Origin: Rhaphigaster nebulosa
Taxonomy: Eukaryota; Arthropoda; Insecta; Hemiptera; Pentatomidae
Length of the DNA: 64,000 bases
NCBI GenBank assembly: GCA_948150685.1
Contig: OX411306.1
Location: 37,018,707 to 37,082,706, forward strand
Direction of reading: 5' to 3'
A program made the position numbers and the translations under genes. The notes under the pieces are model-generated. The model was not told the DNA's origin and did no database searches. It saw only the letters and a program-made list of their open reading frames with translations. Shown here in pieces: positions 59,930-64,000 of the stretch. Each line of letters opens with the position of its first letter. Within the stretch, counting starts at the first letter, position 1.

Positions 59930-62900
59930 TAGATTTTTTATAAAAAAATAAACAAATATAAAAAAAGGGGCCTCAAACAAGTTCCAATTTGATGCGAACC
60001 TGAAAGTTTGTCATAATTTAAGACAAGGTCTTCTTTTTTTTCTTGTTTTCTAACTGCCGATCATGGACCATGAAACATTTAACTTTTCCCTATTTATTTT
60101 TTTTATTTTTATGAATAAATATAGATCGCTTTATATTTTTGGAAATGATTTTATAATAATTTTACGGTTATAAAATATAACGCATAATAATAATAATAAT
60201 AGATACGGTTTATTTGTCAAATCCCATGTTTTAGACAGGAATATGCAATTTTGAACTTGACCAATAATGATCATGATATCCATCCGGAACTCTTATTGAA
60301 CTGGACAGATTAACTAATAATATCTATAATATTTTATTTATGAATATATTAAACTCTCACGAGTTTAAAATTTGCTTTATTCTAAGGTAGGTACGAAACG
60401 AATCAAATAAATAAATAAATTTATTATAGACAACATAAATTAATACCAATGCCTATCTTTTTGTAATATTAATTTTCTATGCATTATTTACTTTTTTTTT
60501 GTGGGATAGCGTTTTAATATATACAATTTCATTTATAATTAAAGCCATTGGCAGTTCTCAAATATCTGTTTATTTATAATTTGAAACGATGTAAGACGTT
60601 CTTGGTTAATTATTATTAATAAATACATTTACTAATTTATTTGCATAATCCTATTACGTATTGTCGATGTTTTCTTGGGCAATGAATTACTAAAACACCT
60701 CTGATAGGACCCCATTCATCATAATGATTTCTCTCTGGCGGTGAAATACAAAACAGTTCGAACAAGGTTCCAGAAGCGGGGCAAAGAATTTCGTCCGAGA
60801 CTATCACAGCTACCTTTCATTTTAATATGGCATTTACACTTGGCACGAAATGAAAAAAAAAGGGAGGAACACGGGAACTATCTCACAACAGTTCGAAGGC
60901 GAGACACCTGGTTATTCTTTTTTTTTTTTTTTTATGAATTCCTCCACTAGAAGTAATTCGAATTCCATAGGCATTCTTGACTAACTGCCGGTACATATTA
61001 TGCTATGCAATTTATTCCTTAATACCTATAAATCTATACTTAATCCTATTGTATTTAATATGCACATATAAACACAAAAATCCGTGATTAAAAAAATCGT
61101 TGCTCGTTAAATATGTATTACTTTGTTTAAATATTAACTATTTGCAAATGTTGTTAGGAAAAAATTATTGTGTAAAGAAATTAATTCTATTTTTATTATA
61201 TTCAATAAATTATCATCGAATTCTTAACTTCTTACCTCCCATTTCAAATATGATCTATAATATATGTTGATTAGATTTAATGGGGCATGGCATTATATCT
61301 TGGCTGATGTCAATAAACTCTTTAATTGATCCTATCCTTTAAGGGATATGCTAGAGGTCGGGACTATTTTTTTACATTTATAAGGTGCTATGCGATAAGT
61401 GCGGATGGTGATGTCTTTTAGTGAAAATTATCACCGTGTACGATAAAATGTTGTGTCTTTCCCAACCATTTCAATATCGGAACCCAGCCTCGATCGAACA
61501 CGGTCACTTAAGGTATAATCGTGGATACGTAGTTAGCAATCCTTAGTTCATGCTGCAAGCTCATACATTTGAGCTCCCTAAAAGATTTTTCTGGAGGCAG
61601 ATGAAATTCAGAAACCGATAGTTGCAAGATGGTTGTACATTGTAAATATAATTATCTTAATGAGCCCTGTATTCACTCCATTGCGGAATCAATTTCAGTG
61701 TATTCCAACATCTTAGGGAGGAAAGAGAAACCAAAAAACTATACAAACCAAAAACTCCATAGTCTGTAAAAATGAAAAGAAAATATCAAGTTGACATTAC
61801 TAATGCTATGCATCTGCAGCTGTTATAAACATTAATAAAACTGGGATTAGTTGGCAAATAATTTTGTTTAATTAAAGTGGCAGACTGAACGGAATTACTA
61901 CTTACCTTTTTCTCATCATTTTCATTATCATTAATGAATTAATTATATTTATTATCTGAATTAATTGCCAATGTTCAATACAGTATATAGTTTTATTTTA
62001 GCTTTATAAATATAGTATATTTATTTGATCTTTTATTTTTATATCCCCGACTCTCAATTACAGAATTAACAATCATTAAGCTAAGGAAAACAAATTGATA
62101 GGCATGAGGAAAAACTTTATCCAGCGGCAGTCATTGTGGAGTTTTGATTTACTTACATAATTATGGAATTAGATCCCTCATCCAGACTCTTTTCAGTCTC
62201 CTCCTTGTGTTCTCCGTAATGAGAGCTGTATCCATTTAGGTTATTAATTTGTTACAGTGTACGTTAAACTTATCGCAGAGCCGTTAATGGTAAAGTAATT
62301 CAGTAATAATCGGTATGTGTAAATCAGTTAATGAACAATATACGTTGTTGTTTTTTTTTGTATCACACTTCCTGAATTTTATCGAAATAATTTTTATTTA
62401 TTATTTACATCCCAATATTTTCATATTTCGAACTAAGTTAAGACTTACGAGAATGTTTTTCCTGAAGAGACACAAAAAGGAATTTTCATTCTATCCGGTG
62501 GAACTAACTGGAAAATTGCCGTGTACAGGAAAATTGCACAAGTTTACTGACATACCATTCCTCGCTTCTTTTAGGTATTATTGCGGATTGTCCTACTGTT
62601 CCCGAATCGAGTAAGACAATGACATTGGCCTCGAGAAATGGGTCAGTCCTTGCGAGTATTATCATCGACGCATTTACGATCTAGGCTTAATACATAATCA
62701 ATATTGTACATGCCAGAAGAAATGAGTTGCCATATATTAACTGTACGCTATATAAAATGAAAATTGCAGTGTTTATCAATACCGTAACACAATCCTTTGG
62801 TAATTTTAGACGTTAGGATTTCCAGGCTCTCTTAATAAGTACTGCTTAAAAAGATATTTTAATTTATATTTTCCATCCTAATTGGCCATCAGTTTTATGG

Positions 62901-63630
62901 AATGTCAAAACTGGACGGTTTAATCGATTTTCAAGTTTGATGGCTCAAATTGCTCAGTGAGATCCGGTGAATGTTTTGAAACAATTTGAACACAAAATAC
63001 TGAGCAAATATTTAATTCTATTTTAATTATTATCGACTTTTGGTGATGTTTCATATCACGTGTAAGTTAATAGTCATGAGTATTAAATTATTAAAATATC
63101 AAAATAAAAAATAATTAATTTGAAAAAAAAAGTGAATACGGAAATAACCGCATAGGTTATTTACCTTATATGACATATCCACTTAAAAATGTTGGTGGGT
63201 TTTTAGTGAAGTCGACGTCTATGAATATTGAGTCTTGGTGTGGTAGACGTTTTCCTTCTACTACGCTTTACTGCTCCTTGCCAGTATATTCCATCCGATG
63301 CATCTGTATGCGTCAGCATGCAGAACGCTCCTTGTGTCTGCTCGTGTAAACAAACAAAAAGTAAATTAATGTATTTTCAGAAGAGTATCGTCACCCGACT
63401 ACTACTCGATTCAATATCCAAACACTTCGACTTCACTAACAACCCACCAATGTGTTTCAGAAGATATGCAAGTACAATTCGTCCCTCAAGACGGATAAGA
63501 TCATTTCCGAAGCAATTTTTATTGAAGATTTTAATGAGAAGTAAATCACCTTAAAGTACCAATTAGAAGATTATGTGGCTGATATACGTTTTACGCAAAA
63601 ACGCGAGCTCTAACATAGATCTATAATAAG
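59930..63630. other. AT-rich intronic DNA, nothing recognised
   Basis: An (ATA)n-like run lies near 60185-60200 and polyT at 60919-60933. GC-richer patches at 61430-61530, 62090-62290 and 63200-63350 are unassigned. The open frames at 62315-62614 and 63228-63554 lack domains. Confidence 0.4.
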
Positions 63631-63639
63631 AAACGAAAA

Positions 63640-63960
63640 GAAGTCGATGTCTAGACCGCAAAGGGTGAAGGATCACCCCCGAAAGAGGACTAGGAAGGAG
63701 AAGGGAGAGAGATAGGGAGAGGGATGGGGAGAGAGGAGGAGGCCACCGTTAGGCCCGTGTCGGCTCCTTGTTATTCAGGAGGTCCGCGGCATTTACATTG
63801 CCATGTCGGGCATCCTCCTGCATATTGCATGCCGCGCTGCCGCACCAAGAAGAAAACTGCCCGTGATCCGGGGAAAAATGTGTCACTGGCATGTCTCTGC
63901 CAGCTCTTTAGGAAAAACTAAAAACCGCCTAGCCTCCTGAAAATCCTCTCCTTCCAGGGG
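63640..63960. other. GC-richer island at the right edge
   Basis: A polypurine tract (63685-63745) is followed by a CG-rich segment (63750-63900) and an acceptor-like 'ctctccttccag' ending at 63957. A 65-codon frame inside shows no family. It might continue past the window. Confidence 0.3.
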
Positions 63961-64000
63961 TCTATAAATAATTGATAAGTGGATCGGCATGCCTTATAGG

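Noticed and set aside
63724..63921. Cysteine-containing frame as an EGF exon
   Set aside because: The cysteine spacing does not fit C-x7-C-x4-5-C...C-x-C-x8-C and there is no glycine/tyrosine pattern.

Overview
The window looks like a piece of an AT-rich animal genome, most likely an insect. Evidence: a spliced gene with a canonical donor, almost no long open frames, dozens of (TA)n microsatellites, and decayed non-LTR, Penelope-like, hAT-like and pogo/Tigger-like transposon fragments typical of arthropods. A hemipteran is a weak guess, based only on the style of the retroelement tails near 58.4-59.5 kb. There are no prokaryotic operons, rRNAs, convincing tRNAs or CRISPR arrays.

Only one confident protein-coding exon is visible: a GC-rich first coding exon at 9328-9820 (+). 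It encodes a signal peptide and a cysteine-containing, glycosylated beta-rich domain that I recognise, without a database search, as resembling the N-terminal region of the insect EGF-receptor ligand Vein (neuregulin-like). It ends at a GTAAGT donor in phase 1. No matching Ig or EGF exon was found downstream, so everything from 9821 to the right edge is most simply read as one intron of more than 54 kb. The left 9 kb is then upstream or 5' flanking DNA. The leader carries three tiny upstream ORFs, the last an AUG-stop overlapping the main start codon, and a G-quadruplex motif.

Layout: 1-9 kb holds a decayed LINE reverse-transcriptase tail, a 1.45-kb inverted-repeat element with protein remnants, a palindromic foldback element interrupted by a Penelope-like insertion, a hAT-like element and a perfect hairpin. 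9.0-9.8 kb is the promoter, leader and first exon. 9.8-35 kb is AT-rich intron with a hAT MITE, a LINE tail, a long near-identical palindrome of 330-bp arms at 19.5-20.35 kb, pogo/Tigger-like ends, large (TA)n tracts and a segmental direct duplication. 35-50 kb has another LINE tail, several MITEs and hairpins and a possible CTCF-like site. 50-64 kb has GC-richer islands of unknown role, a second copy of the Penelope-like element in opposite orientation, a MITE with nested palindromes, a tandem retroelement-tail array, and an unexplained 211-codon open frame.

The most interesting structural signal is a short two-copy element at 5275-5948 and 55759-56457. Both copies share the same termini, have inverted LTR-like ends carrying a hammerhead-ribozyme-like motif, keep a short Penelope-type C-terminal coding remnant, and are flanked by 12- and 11-bp target-site duplications. 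This suggests a small non-autonomous Penelope derivative. GC-richer islands scattered through the intron are candidate conserved regulatory elements, which only comparison with related genomes can test.
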